A program made the translations under genes and the position numbers. Positions 23,590-36,161 of a stretch of 64,000 nt of DNA are shown here, piece after piece. Origin of the DNA: Delphinus delphis (taxonomy: Eukaryota > Chordata > Mammalia > Artiodactyla > Delphinidae); contig NC_082694.2 in the NCBI RefSeq assembly GCF_949987515.2, positions 15,307,958-15,371,957 of the forward strand. Reading direction: 5' to 3'. A model generated the notes under the pieces. That model made no database searches. It saw nothing but the letters and a program-made list of their open reading frames with translations, and was not told the origin of the DNA. Within the stretch, counting starts at the first letter, position 1; each line of letters opens with the position of its first letter.

Positions 23590-23906
23590 TTTTAAAACTA
23601 AACATAGCCATAGGATTTTTTTAGGGCAGTGAAACTATTCTATATATGACACTACAACGGTGAATCCGTGTCATTGTACATTTTGTCAAAGCCCATAGAA
23701 TGAACAACACAAACAGAGACCTCTAATGTAAACCAGAGACTCTAATCACCAGGTGTTATTGGTTCATCCATTGTACCTAATGTACCACACTAATGCAGGA
23801 CGTTCAGAACAAGGGAAACTTGGTGTGGGCGAGGGTGTGTGTGGGAACTCTGTATTTTCTGTTCCATTTTTCTGTAAACCTCAAAATGCTAAAAAAAAAA
23901 AAAAAA
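23590..23906 (+). mobile_element. Old L1 3' UTR (L1MA/MB type)
   Basis: The order of landmarks (agggcagtgaaactattcta, atgtaccacactaatgcagg, gggaactctgtattttctgt, A-tail 23,891-23,906) matches an old L1 3' end. Confidence 0.8.
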
Positions 23907-23909
23907 GAG

Positions 23910-25440
23910 TCTCTTAATTTAGAAACTAATAATAAATGTATATTAGAGGAAGTGCTCTCATTCTTGCTTCTCTCTGCCTGCTATTACTCTTTTTCAGGCA
24001 GACATGTCCTAACCAACAGACTGGAAAGATAAAGAGATTCTGCTGTGAGCTCAGGAGAAAGGCCAAAAGATGGCCTTGGACCCAAGGCCACTGTGTGCAA
24101 CTGCCCAAGGTACCTTGTGCCACTGCACCAGTGCACCACGTCCAAGAAGGAGCGTTGCCCTTGTTGACATTAGAGCTCTGTGTACTTATCATGCAAAATC
24201 CAAGAGGTACAGTTCCCTGTTTTGCTCAAGGCTAGTAGTAGCCCTGTCTAGGCCCTAAACCTTTCCAAGGTGAAGAGGCGGGCCATGGGGCCCAACCTTG
24301 CCGACCTACCTAGAGGCAGCTTTGGGGTTTGGGGAATAAAAACCTTTCTGCATTTACCTTTCTTCAGAACTTTGAGGTGTGGCAGGTCGTGGGGAGACCC
24401 ATGCACGGGAAGCCCAGAATTGGACATAAACGCAAAACCTGAAGCCCTGTCACCCAGGTGCAGAGAAGGAGAGATGGCCCAGGGCTGGTTCAGCCACAAG
24501 GTCAGGAGGAGCTGAGTAGTGCTGCTTCCTGAATGGCAGAATTAATGTCACACATGAGAGCATAAGTGGCTTCAGGATGCTGACGTGGCTGGGGGTGTAA
24601 AAGGCTGAGCGCCCGCAGCTCCTACCTCCTCCACCCAGGTTGCCGAGAGCACGGAGTTTCATGCCTGCCCACCGGAGGTACGAAGGGGAGTCGCGTCCAT
24701 CCATTCATCACCACCTTTTACGCGGCTTACGTGCTGTTTCGAGAGCAAAGCTAAGTAGGCACCCTGGACGCACACACGCCTGTCCCCTGCACTTGACTTA
24801 AGGTGTGGCCTCGGGCAGGAGACGTGGAGTTGGCTGTGGCAGCTCAGGTGCGTGGGCAACTCTCTCCATAGAGATAAACATCTCTTAGCCACTAGCACAC
24901 TTACAGTGATGCTATGTAGGAAAGAATTTTAGGAGGAGACAATAGCAATAACATTCTGGAAGCGGGAAAGCAAACCAAGGAGGGATAACTGGCCGAGCAG
25001 TCTTTCGAGCCCAATCCCAAGTCTGACTTGGAAAAGGATAGAGCAAATGTTTCACACCACAGACTCCTCAAACGGAGGAAGCGGGAGCCCCAGGGACTTC
25101 TGGATCCGGCTGGCAGATCATGTGTCATTAGGTGAAGACTAGGAGAAGCGCTATTTGAGGAGTAGTCAATGTATGTAAATATATGTTTATATATGCAAAC
25201 AGAGCTAGGATATGTAAATTACCTTGGGCTTACCGTAGGCAGTGTTCGCACTTGGTAAGCAATCTCTGAGTGTCTGCTGTTGCTACATTTCCTAGGTCCC
25301 TTGAGACCCTTTTTATTCCACTGGGCACCTACCCCCATCTCACCACAGCAGAAATCTGGAGTTTTACCCTCTGGAGACGGTAACAGAGTGGGCCTCTGGG
25401 TTGAGGGCCAAGGCACAGTGCAGTGTGGGGTGCAGAACAG
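23910..25440. other. Unique intergenic sequence
   Basis: No gene or repeat recognised. Confidence 0.5.
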
Positions 25441-25470
25441 AAGGACAGAGGACTCATGCCATTAATTTCT

Positions 25471-25602
25471 TGCACTCCAGCCCCAGGCTGTGCTGTGTGG
25501 CTTGTGGAATCTTAGTTCCCTGACCAGGGATCAAACCTGCGCCCTCCTGTGCCTCGGCAGCGAAAGTGCGGAGTCCTAACCACTGGCCAGCCAGGGAATT
25601 CC
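25471..25602 (-). mobile_element. CHR-1 SINE, minus strand, 18 bp perfect TSD
   Basis: Short CHR-1 flanked by identical 18-mers ctcatgccattaatttct at 25,453-25,470 and 25,603-25,620. The A-tail is largely lost. Confidence 0.94.
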
Positions 25603-25639
25603 CTCATGCCATTAATTTCTAAATTCAGGGAGTCCCAGT

Positions 25640-27085
25640 TCTTCTTGCCGCTCGGGGTCCAGACATGCTGGCAGCCTGACCCCACCTTCCAGGAAGATTC
25701 CTCTCTGGGGAGTCTGTGCAGCTCTGGGCTGCGTGGGAAACAGCCCACCCAGATCCCCTACAATATGATCAAGCTCTGTCTATATACACGCTTGACTAAT
25801 GAGGGAGTGCCATCTGAGATGGGCCTTGGGAGGCTTTAAGAGGGAAGTTAAAGAAATTGGGGTGGAAGGAATAGTATAACAAGCGTGGAGATACGGGATA
25901 AGTTGAGGCCTTTGAGAGAGGCAGTGAGAGGGTGCTGGGCTAGGGAGAAGGGCAGGGAGAAGGGAGAGTTAGGAGATGAGTTTGGAAAGGGCGTCTGGGA
26001 CCAACAGGTGTCTGACAAAGGCACCGGGGTGAGCAGGGCAACGGGGCTCACCTGCAGTTCAAATGCCCCTTTCTGAGCCTTGCGCCCCAACCTGGGGCTG
26101 CATCAGCCAGTGGAAACAGTGCGTCTGGCTTTGGGTCTGTGTTGGCTGTTGCCCTGGGGACCAGATGGAAGAAAGCCGAGGTCAGGAGATGGAAGTTATT
26201 TCAGTAGATCATGAGGAGCCTGATGAGAGTTTGGAAACAGGAGAGTGACATACAGAATTGAGTTAGACTTGAGAGAAGCATTCATTCACGAGCCAGATGC
26301 GCGACTACACCAAGGTGAACTGGAAAACGCTGATGAATCAGTGTCCATATTTATAGGATAAAGAAGAGATCAGGGACTAGAAAATGGAAATCACTCAAAA
26401 AGGAATTGAGCCCTTTTGATAGGAAACAAGAACTCTGATGGAATAAAGGAGGAAGGATTGAGCAAGAGAGAAAGCAAGCGGCTGCCAGCCTATCCCACGA
26501 AAACAAACACCTTGAACTTGACAGGCGACTTCAAACGTTACTAAACTTTTTGGCAGTTTTTTCCCCCTTCACCAGCCTAACGCAGGAATGCAAGGAGAGA
26601 ATGATTTCCCTTTCCCGCTGCTGTGGTGTTTTCAGATTTCCCAACTGAAAACAGCCTCATGGAAGCATCAGCTTGTTCCAAGCAGCTGACAGATGGAGGA
26701 CGTTTGGGAAGTTGGGTTTCCCAGCGGGTGTCTTGTCCTTGGAAATTCTTTTCCCCTCAGCCTTCTACAGAAGAACTTCCCTGATGACGTAGATAACAAG
26801 GTCCGTCCTTTCACGAGGAGAGAGATGGCAATGCCAGCAAAGTCTCCCGTGAAGGAAGCAGGACCCTCCAACTCAGAAGTCCCTCTTCTCCACCTGCCTG
26901 CAAACTTGAAATTTATTCCCTACTCTTTTCTCTGATCAAAGACATGGGAGGTCTTGGTTACAAATGCAAATAATTGTCCGGAAACGGAAATGAAAAGTTT
27001 GTTACTCACCATTCCCACGTTGGTTCATGTAGCAGGGCCCAAAGCAAGGAAGGGGTTCCAGAGTAAATATTAGTAATATATACCA
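25640..27085. other. Unique intergenic sequence
   Basis: No supported gene. G/A-rich around 25,905-25,995. Confidence 0.5.
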
Positions 27086-27089
27086 ATCA

Positions 27090-27295
27090 GGCTTTAGAGT
27101 AAATTGAAGACGTTCACACGTATCAACTCGATCCTCAAAGTCACTCTGAGGACCTTATAGGATTATTATCTCCCTCTGACAGCTGCGGGAGTCAAGACCC
27201 AGAGAAGTTAAGTGACTCGCCCAAGAATACACGAGTAGTTGGTGTTGGGAGAATTAGGACTTGAGCTCCCGATGTCCAGTTTGGTGCCCTTTCCC
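27090..27295 (-). mobile_element. MIR SINE remnant
   Basis: Fairly complete MIR on the minus strand, with landmarks cctcaaagtcactctgagga, ccagagaagttaagtgactc and attaggacttgagctcccga. Confidence 0.78.
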
Positions 27296-27299
27296 ACGT

Positions 27300-28925
27300 G
27301 TGGGGGTGGTAGGAGCTGTGGCAGTCTGGGTTATGTGTGGTGGAAGGGTTCAGAGGACCTTGGGCACACCACCACCTGCTAGGGTTGAAGCCACAGTTAG
27401 GCTCCCCTAAATTTCACCCATTGCCGAGGCCTCTTCCTTCAGCTCTGAGTGAGACACAGTAAAGAGAAGAGAATAGTAGGCAGTAAAACCCTGGCCACAC
27501 CTCAATCCCCAAACCCCACCCTGCCACCCAGTTCTTTTCCTCGAAAGGAGACAGTCCTGGAGAGCCAGCCCTACACTCACTACACGCTCCAGATTTCCCT
27601 GCCAGAGCCGATATCGCTGTCTAAGAACTTGGCCCCTCGGGGAACTCTGTCCTCCTGACATGTGACCCCTTTCGCTCACAGTCCAGGGTCCCTGAGGTGC
27701 TCAGAGCGGGGAGCTGACTGGTCGTGGGTCAGCCCACCATCAGTGGTAAACTCGGAGGCGGCTCCGGATGCTCTCCAGAAAGGACTTTGCCCCCCAAGCT
27801 CAGGCCCTGGACAGATGCTCACAGGCATGATGTCTGAAAGAGGCAATAACATGGCTATGACTCTGGATTCAAACACCTAGATCCCAAAAGAGCTGCCCCT
27901 GAGGCCAACTCTACCCTTCCTCAAGGCCCCCGTGGGAGATCCAGACAGACAGGAAAAAGTCCAGCAAGAACAGTTGATGACTTGCAGGGGCTTTGACCCA
28001 ACCTCAGATGTGGAGCTCAGCAAGGCCTCCTTCCTCTTCAAGGCCGAAGGAAGGAAGCAGGGAGGCCAAAGTGTTCTTTGGAGCTGAGTCCCTCTGGGAA
28101 TTCCAGGAGAGCTCTGAGGCTCCTCCCCGACCCTCCGCCGCCCCACTCCCCAGGGGCACACTCACTCAACAGTTTGCACGTGATTACCGGCGTTTATCGG
28201 ACCGATGCTGCCCATCTAAGGACCTCAGTTAGAGGACCCCGGACCCATAATGAAACTGGATGACCACTGCCTTGCCCCTTTCCCTCAGGCCTCACAGGGG
28301 ACGAATAAGAGAATGGGAAGAGGCCGCCCTGGGATCCCACCCTTGCCTCAGACCATCTTATCCATATATCCTTTGAAAATAAATAATCATTAAAAATGAC
28401 CAGGATAGACATTCCCCTTGGACTCATCAGAACATCTTTCACACTCTAATGCTCTTGATGGTCCCAATGAATGCAATTTAATTCGACATAGCACAGTGAA
28501 GGGGCTATTTGAGTCAGAAAGAGAAATCCAGCAGGATCGTTCATAGAAGCAGTGTCGTCAGGAAAACACATACACAACTAGTCACCATTGGGGCCAGTGT
28601 TGTTAGAGTTTTGGGAGAACAGGGGAGGCATGATTCTCTCTGGATAGAGGAGAAAAGTTAGGCAGCAAGCATATATAGAAGAAGAGTATGTGGGTCGGGC
28701 CTTTGGGCCTCCCCTGGGAAGGCCTCCTGATCAAAGCAGAGAGGTGAAATGCCGGTGTGTCTGAGAAAAGGCAAGTACTCTGGGAGGCCAGATGCAGGAC
28801 ACACGTGAGTGTTGGGTTAGGGGAAGGAAGGAATGAGCCAGCTGTGATCCAGGTAAATCTGGGGCCCAGCAACAAATGGAGCAGGACAGGGAAGGGAGTG
28901 TAAGAGAGAGATTACTAAGGGGACT
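27300..28925. other. Unique intergenic sequence
   Basis: Moderately GC-rich and gene-like in composition, but no exon with paired splice sites and no family-like peptide was recognised. Confidence 0.5.
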
Positions 28926-28932
28926 TGCAATA

Positions 28933-29412
28933 CAGTAAGTCCCCTACGTACGAACGAGTTCCATTCCAAGAGCACGGTGATTAAGTCCAATTTGTTCGTA
29001 AGTCCAACAAAGTTAGCCTAGGTACCCAGCTAACACAATCGGGCTATATAGTACTGTACTGTAGTAGGTTTATAATACTTTTCACACAAATAATACATAA
29101 AAAACAAACAATAAAGAAAACATTTTTAATCTTACAGTACCTTGAAAAGTGCAATAGTACAGTACAACAGCTGGCATACATACAGGGCTGGCATCGAGTG
29201 AACAGGTAAGAAGAGTTACTGACCGGAGGAGGGAGAGGAGGTGGGAGATGGTAGAGCTGAAGGATCGTCAGCAACAGGAGACGGAGGGCGAGCTGCAATT
29301 CCACTCACGCCTGAAGTGGATGGCACAGGTTCTGGTTCCTTGCTGGAACCAGCTGCACATTCGTATCTTTGAAAATTCGCAACTTGGAAGTTCATATGTA
29401 GGGGACTTACTG
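28933..29412 (-). mobile_element. Tigger-type (TcMar) non-autonomous DNA transposon
   Basis: 480 bp element with inverted ends. The 20-mer caatacagtaagtcccctac (28,928-28,947) is the exact reverse complement of 29,398-29,417. TA lies directly outside each terminus (28,931-28,932 and 29,413-29,414), as expected for the mariner/Tigger superfamily. The ends resemble the Tigger family I associate with cetartiodactyl genomes. Internally a Pro/Ser-rich minus-strand frame (EPEPVPSTSG and following) is the only coding-like text. No DDE catalytic region is present, so it would have needed a transposase made elsewhere. Confidence 0.85.
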
Positions 29413-29848
29413 TATTGAACACTCGGGCACTGTTATCAGAACTGACCAGTTTCTCCCCTGAGAAGTAACATTTACGGTGAGAAGTGCATTGAATTAGGGA
29501 GACCATTCGTAGCTCTGGCACTCACAGCTGGGGGACCTTGGATGAGTGTGTTCCCTCCTGGGTATCAGCTAGCACCTGTACAGGTGGAAGGAAGGGATGC
29601 CTACCATTGGTGATGTTTGACATCGCATTCCTCCTAGCAGGAAGCAGATGGCCCCATGAAAGGGAGGAGTTGAGGAGGGTTCAGGGAAAGGATTGTTGAC
29701 AAAGGGATGGGCACGATTAAGGGTGCCAAAAGGAGATGGTAAATGCCAGGGACTTGCAACACCTGGAAGCCATGACCACTCTTCGACCTGAAGGGATGTG
29801 TTGAGAAGCTAGAAGCTGGTGTATTGAATTAAGAATATGCCGATTATG

Positions 29849-30236
29849 GGGCTTCCCTGGTGGCACAGTGGCTAAGAATCCGCCTGTCAATGCAGGGGAC
29901 ATGGGTTCGAGCCCTGGTCCAGGAAGATGCCACATGCCGAGGAGCAACTAAGCCCGTGCGCCACAACTACTGAGCCTGCGCTCTAGGGTCCGCGAGCCAC
30001 AACTACTGAGCCCGCGAGCCACAACTACTGAGCCCACATGCCGCATCTACTGAAGCCCCCCCTGCGCTCTAGAGCCCGTGCTCCGCAACAAGAGAAGCCA
30101 CCACAGTAAGAAGCCCACGCACCGCAACAAAGAGTAGCCCCAGCTCGCCGCAACTAGAGAAAAGCCCGCACGCAGCAATGAAGACCCGATGTAGCCAAAA
30201 ATAATAAATAAATAAAAATAAATAAATTTTTAAAAA
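29849..30236 (+). mobile_element. CHR-2 SINE, extra-long form
   Basis: 388 bp with TSD aagaatatgccgattatg / aagaacatgccaattatg (18 bp, two mismatches) at 29,831-29,848 and 30,237-30,254. The internal module gccacaactactgagcc is present three times, plus a degenerate fourth. Confidence 0.94.
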
Positions 30237-30560
30237 AAGAACATGCCAATTATGACCTGCTGAATGAGGAGACGGAGCCACTCCTCGGGGGGGCATGGCC
30301 CGGAGCTCCCACAGCATCTAAGCTCCCACTTCAAGGAAGTGAAACCCGTCAGCTTGATTGAAGGCACAGCTCTAATACACCCACACAAAGGAAATAGAGT
30401 CATAAGATTTATTATTCACAAGATTCTAGAAGCTGGGGGAAGGGCAGTCCTACATCCCAGGTCATGAGTGAGCAGGACAGAGAGAGCAGGGTAGCAAGCC
30501 GGGGTGGAGGTCACTAGGCTTTCCGGGGCTTAACTCTAAACGGTTATTCGAAAGCTGCCT

Positions 30561-30690
30561 CTGGGAATTCCCTGGCGATACAGTGATTAGGACCTCCTAC
30601 CTCCACCACTGTGGGTCTGGGTTCGACCCCTGGTCGGGGAACTAAGATCCCACAAGCCATGCTGCATGGACAAAAAACAAAAACAAGAAA
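30561..30690 (+). mobile_element. CHR-1 SINE, plus strand
   Basis: CHR-1 with B box gggttcgacccc and a CAAAA-type tail. The short flanking repeat ctgcctc is seen at both sides. Confidence 0.88.
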
Positions 30691-31164
30691 CAAAACTGCC
30701 TCACAAGGCGGGAACTTAGGGCGGGTAACCTAAACTCAAGTCCATATCTAAAATGTCCACACTCTGGGTGTGAGCAGGGTTATCATACTGTAAAATGCCT
30801 AGGCAGTAACTCAGGAAAAAAAAGTTGTTTTTCTCATCACAAGGGGCAAGAAGATGAAACTATTAGCTGTGAGAGAGCGTCTGCCTGACCAGATCTGCGG
30901 CCTTTGATAGAGAATGTGGCCACTGCCGACTGGGGAAGGGCAGGGCAGAGGCCAGGGGCATGAATACCCTGACCTCTAGCTACCCTCCAACGCCTCGCAG
31001 CTGAACACAGCAAAAGCCAGAAGACAAGGGAGCTGCTTGAGTCGGTCTGCAGGGGTCAGCTTCCCAGACAGAGGAAGGTGGGGTTGGACCAAAATGAGAC
31101 ACGGAGAATATATCACACAGGAAGCAGGCTGACAAATTTATTTAAATAGTTATGTGTTTATTTT

Positions 31165-31495
31165 TTTAAAATATCTGTCTCATGTTCGAAGAGGAGGTTA
31201 TTTGAAACTGTAGTCTTTCTTTTTAAGCTTTTTAAAAAATATATATTTATTTTTTTGGCTGCGTTGGGTCTTAGTTGCGGCACGCAGGATCTTTCATTGA
31301 GGCACGCGGGCTCTTTGTTGCAGGACGCGGGCTTCTCTCTAGTTGTGGCACGCGGGCTTCTCTCTCTCTAGTTGTGACATGTGGGCTTAGTTGCCCTGTG
31401 GCATGTGGGATCTTAGTTCCCCTACCAGGGATCAAACCGGCGTCCCCTGCATTGCAAGACAGATTCTTAACCACTGGACCACCAGGAAAGTCCCC
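31165..31495 (-). mobile_element. CHR-type SINE with possible 3' transduction
   Basis: The SINE body occupies about 31,236-31,495 on the minus strand. Identical 13-mers atgtgtttatttt lie at 31,152-31,164 and 31,496-31,508, so the duplicated target encloses about 70 extra non-SINE bases beyond the SINE's own A-rich tail (31,165-31,235). Confidence 0.75.
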
Positions 31496-31939
31496 ATGTG
31501 TTTATTTTAATGTGTAATAGAAAGAACATAGCTAGCACATCAAAGCTATCTGTTCAAAGCAGCCGTCATTGCTTAAGGTAAGGCTGAAGCAGATCTTTAA
31601 ATGATAAAAAGTTAGACAGTGGAAAGAAAAATATTAAGTGATGGTAAGGTGGTACAAAAATATGGCAAAAATCACAGCTATGACATTTGTACAGTTGAAG
31701 TTTGGGAAATTCTGGGCTGGATGATGTATAAGATTTCTTCCATCTCTAACTCTCATTGAGTTTCTAAGCGTCTCCACATAGCTATACTGAGTACAAGAAC
31801 TATCTCAGATCATCTAGGTTCGGTAAAATGTTAGATCACGAGTGACAGTGTGGGATGATAGCGGGACTCCTAGTGACGTCACTACTCTCTTAAGATTGTT
31901 CTTCCTCTTCTTGAAGGTTAAAACAAGGCACAAGGCCAC

Positions 31940-32640
31940 CAAAACTCATGAATAAGACCATTTACAGCATCACTATTTGTTATAATCTCAAATTTGAAAC
32001 AACCCAAATGTCAATCAAAGGGATAAAAAAATTGTCATATATCCACACTAGGCAGCAATGAAAATGAACAAATTTAAGCTGCATTCGGCAACACAGATGA
32101 AACTCACCAACCCAACATTGAATGAAAGGAGCCAGACACAGAGTCCATACAGTGGGATTTCTTTTGTATAAAGTTCAAAAACAGGCTAGGGCTTCCCTGG
32201 TGGCGCAGTGGTTGAGAGTCCGCCTGCCGATGCGGGGAACATGGGTTCGTGCCGCGGTCCGGGAAGATCCCACGTGCCACGGAGTGGCTGGGCCCGTGAG
32301 CCACGGCCGCTGAGCCTGCGCATCCGGAGCCTGTGCTCCGCAACGTGAGAGGCCACAACAGTGAGAGGCCCGTGTACTGCAAAAAAAAAAAAAAAAAAAA
32401 AAAAAGGCTAAAATCTATGAGGTAGAAATCAGAAGAGTGGCTACCATTGCAGAGGAGAGGATGGAGATGGTGACCAGAAAGGAGTTGTGAGGCAGGCTTT
32501 GGGAATGTAGGCTACGTTCTCTTTCTTGACATGGTATCTTCACTGAGTCAGAATTCACTGAGCTGTACAGTTGTGCTTTTTGAACTTCTTGGTTGGTATC
32601 CTATACTTCAGTAAAAATTTTAATTTTAAGTGTATAGAAA
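31940..32640 (+). mobile_element. Old L1 3' region, split by CHR-2
   Basis: Blocks such as gaaacaacccaaatgtcaat (before) and gagctgtacagttgtgcttt (after) follow old L1 3' text on the plus strand, interrupted by 32,189-32,400. Confidence 0.7.
32189..32400 (+). mobile_element. CHR-2 SINE, plus strand
   Basis: Near-consensus copy with an A-tail of about 25 bases. A short flanking repeat aggcta is present. Confidence 0.93.
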
Positions 32641-33304
32641 ATAGAAAAGCTGTGATTATTCCCTTGTTGATCCTAGTAAAATGGCCACAAAGGATGAATT
32701 GTCCCTCTGGGATAAGCAGAAGTGACATGTCCCTGATGGTCGAAGGAAATTTATGGGAATTGTCTTAGGCTTGGGTCTAAAAAGCATGTCTCTAGAGGTG
32801 ATTTCCTTCTTACAGGGATCTGAGAGAACTACCAACCTAGGACCACTTTAAAAAGGTTTTTTGTTCTGAAGGTGATGTGAACTCCAGCCCCAAACCTGTA
32901 TGAGTGCAGGCTTTTGGTTGAGAATTCGCAGGGGAAAATTTCCTCTTTATTTTGGTTCCACTCTGAACTAAAATTAGGTATCTTAAGGCAAGTAATTACC
33001 TGTAGTGAGTATTCCACTGTTTCCCTTGGGGAGTGAAATCTGACTACACCCATTGAAACTTCTACCCTTTGAGGGTTCTGGGGTACCCATAAGGATCACC
33101 ATTCTAATCTCACATTCTGCTTCAGCCTAGGTTTTGTCTCCCATCTCCAATCTACTTGACAAGAAGTAACAGATGGCTCTAAGGCAAACTCTGGTTCCCA
33201 CTCACCTCTCTATAGTCACATTTTTCCATTGTTTCTGCCTCAGAGTGGCAGCTCAGCCTTCCTGTAAAAACATGCCTTTGATAGTATCCTCAGCATCTTA
33301 AGGA

Positions 33305-33665
33305 TTTTTTAAAATAAATTTGTTTATTTAATTTATTTATTTTTGGCTGCATTGGGTCTTCATTGCTGCACTTGGGCTTTCTCTAGTTGCGGTGAACGAG
33401 GGCTACTCTTCGTTGCGGTGCGTGGGCTTCTCATTGCGGTGGCTTCTCTTGTTGCGGAGCAGGGGCTCTAGGTGAGCAGGCTTTAGTAGTTGTGGCACAT
33501 GGGCTCAGTAGTTGTGGCTCGCGGGCTCTAGAGCGCAAGCTCGGCAGTTGTGGCGCACGGGCTTAGTTGCTCCGTGGCATGTGGGATCTTCTCGGACCAG
33601 CGCTTGAACCTGTGTCCCTGCATTGGCAGGCAGATCCTTAACCACTGCACCACCAGGGAAGCCCC
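33305..33665 (-). mobile_element. CHR-2 SINE, long form, minus strand
   Basis: 14 bp perfect TSD cagcatcttaagga at 33,291-33,304 and 33,666-33,679. Confidence 0.95.
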
Positions 33666-33863
33666 CAGCATCTTAAGGAGTTTTGACTTGGCAGCTATCT
33701 CCAGAATTTGGCCTGCCATGTTGCTGGAAACATGGCATTCACTTTTCTATATTCATTCTCCAACGGTCTCTCGGAATCCTTTGCTAATCCTATTTCCTCT
33801 TCTTGGATTGATCTTCCTCATCTTCTCCATTTGCTAAATCTCCATTTGCTAACTCCTGCCTAC

Positions 33864-34684
33864 TGTGGTAGGCAGAATTCTAAGATGGCCCCCCATATCC
33901 CAAGCCTCTCGTGTACACACACTTTCTCCTGGTTATTCAATCAAACACTAATCTAGGTGTTGCTGTGAAGGGATTTTCCAAATGTAATTATTTCCCAAAT
34001 CAGTTAATCTATTTTTTAAAAAATATATTCATTTATTTATTTGGCTATGCCGGGTCTTAGTTGCAACACTTGGGATCTTCATTGCCGCATGTGGGATCTT
34101 CTTTGAGGCATGCGGGATCTAGTTCCCTGACCAGGGATCGAACCCAGGCCCCCTGCATTGGGAGCACAGAGTCTTAACCGCTGGACCACCAGGGAAGCCC
34201 GCCAAATCAGCTGATCTTAAAATAAGAAGATTTTTCTGGGTGGGCCTGACTTAATTACATGAGATTTTTTTTAAGCAGAGAGTTTATCTGACTAGTAGCA
34301 GAAGAGCTAGTCATGGAGCTGTGCTCTGGCTGGCCTGGCAGAAAGCAAACATCCATGTTGTGAACTTCCTATGGGGTCACAAAGCAAGGAGCTGTGGGCG
34401 GCCCCTAGGAGCTGAGGGTGGTCCTTGGTCCACCGCTAGCAAAAACCGTGAGGACCGCAACCCCGGAACTGCAAGGAAACAGCCAAAAACCAGTGAACTT
34501 GACTGAGGACCCAGAGTCCACGTGAGGACTGCAGTCAAGGCCAACACCTTGATTTCAGTCACGTGAGATCCTGAGCAGAGAATCCAGTCACACTGTACCT
34601 GAACTTGAAGTGTGAGATAATAAATTGGTGTTGTTTTAATCCGCTAAATTTGCGATGATTTATGCAGCAACCGAAAATGAACAC
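33864..34684 (+). mobile_element. Ancient LTR (MLT1/MaLR-like), split by a SINE
   Basis: Begins TGTGGTAGGCAGAATTCTAA, has ccaacaccttgatttcagtc, a poly-A signal region (gagataataaattgg) and an end block near 34,680. Without the SINE at 34,011-34,201 it is about 630 bp. No viral reading frame. Confidence 0.7.
34011..34201 (-). mobile_element. CHR-type SINE, minus strand
   Basis: Inserted in the LTR. The 16 bp TSD ccaaatcagttaatct / ccaaatcagctgatct is at 33,995-34,010 and 34,202-34,217. Confidence 0.92.
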
Positions 34685-34719
34685 AGCCCCAAATGAATGT
34701 ACCTGCCAGTCTACCTACC

Positions 34720-34935
34720 CTACCTTTTGATGCCAAATTCAAGATTCACCCCTCCAAGAGATGTCCTTGAGCTCTGAGGCAGACCCAGCCATGTCCTCTT
34801 GATGCTCCCTTGTGCTTCGTTCATTATCTTTCCCTTATATCTCGTGGCGTGGCTGGTTTTGTTTGCTCATTTGTTTTTCAAGTGTCTTTCTCTTTAGTTA
34901 GACCATTTGGTCCTGAAGGTCCTGAAGGGCAAGGA
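34720..34935 (+). mobile_element. L2 LINE fragment, weak
   Basis: Text such as attcaagattcacccctcca followed by gggcaaggaccatgtctta resembles L2 3' sequence. Low identity. Confidence 0.45.
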
Positions 34936-34939
34936 CCAT

Positions 34940-35200
34940 GTCTTAGGTGGGCTCTGGAGTCTGATAGCCTGGCTTCACATCCTGACATTGCTACTTCTTA
35001 GCCATGTGATCTTGTGCAGGTTACTTCCTTTCCCTAAGTTTCCCCAGGCCTCAACTTCCTTAGATAAGACATCCCTCACCTCAAAGGGGAGTCATGAAGA
35101 TAAAACACAGCCCTGACCGACACCTTGATTAGCATAATACCATATACTACTAATAATTACGGCACATAATAGGCACTCGGCAAATGTTTGTGCAATGAAC
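34940..35200 (+). mobile_element. MIR SINE, plus strand
   Basis: Nearly full-length MIR, from the tRNA-related start (ctctggagtctgatagcctg), through tagccatgtgatcttgtgca, to gcacataataggcactcggc. Confidence 0.85.
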
Positions 35201-35204
35201 ATAG

Positions 35205-36124
35205 GGGTGGAGGATGGACGGAACGAGGGCCTGCTTGAATCTCTGTGTGTGAAGACATGTCCCACAGCTTCCAAAAGGATTCAGTCTGGGCAGAATTGTT
35301 TCCTCAATAAGCCGTCCTCTGCCCACAGACAGCCTCTCCTGATGCTTTCGTAACGTCTCTTTCCCTCCCTTGTGTTTTACTTGTGCTTCTCCCTTGATTG
35401 TTCACGGGAAACATTCCTAGTAAAACCTCAAGGGACCAGCTTTCCTTGTGCTTCGGGGCAGCAGAGAGAGTCTGTGCTGTTTTGGCTGCAGCCGCGCTCC
35501 AGCCCCTTGGGGCCGAGGGAGGCACGGCACCTCCGGAGGACTCGGATGGGGGTCGAACAGAAGGTGAAGCACACCAGGGGGAAAAGACAAAGACAGTGCC
35601 TGGGGCAGAACCCCCATGAGGTGGTGGTGGAGGGCGAGGGATTCCTGAACCCTCACCTCACCCTCATCCTCAGTCTTGGCTGCTACAACCTCCTTCCCTT
35701 CTTTCCTTCTGGCCGCTTACAAAGGAGTCGTATCGGCATCACCACTAACAGCTTCAAGGATGCCAGGCCCTGGGGAAGGCACAGCTTCTGTCCTGGTGTC
35801 AGATGAGAGCCATTTGGCAGGTGAAAAGAAACAGGCCATCTGGAGAGGCCTCTGAGACCTCGGTAATTTGAACCAATGACTCCCCGCATTTTTATTTATT
35901 GTAAAAAACATTTAGCAACCTGGAAGGACATTCCTTAAAAAGGAAGAAAAGATTATTCATGATCTCACCGCCCTAATGCCACAACAGGTTTCTTTTTCCA
36001 AGTTATCTTCCAGTTTTTGGCCACATGATAGAGAGAAATTTGCATACAATCTGTATCCTCTTTTTGTTGTTGTTGTTTTCACTGTCTTAAGCCTTTTCCA
36101 GTGTTGGAATAATCTTCACATTTG

Positions 36125-36161
<37 letters not shown>

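Noticed and set aside
29849..30236. Repeated modules resembling a small CRISPR-like array
   Set aside because: The repeats are internal modules of a CHR-2 SINE with a target duplication, without spacers of even length; the organism is a mammal.
35372..35806. 144-codon plus-strand frame
   Set aside because: No recognisable motif, no conserved start context, and an equally long shadow frame on the other strand.
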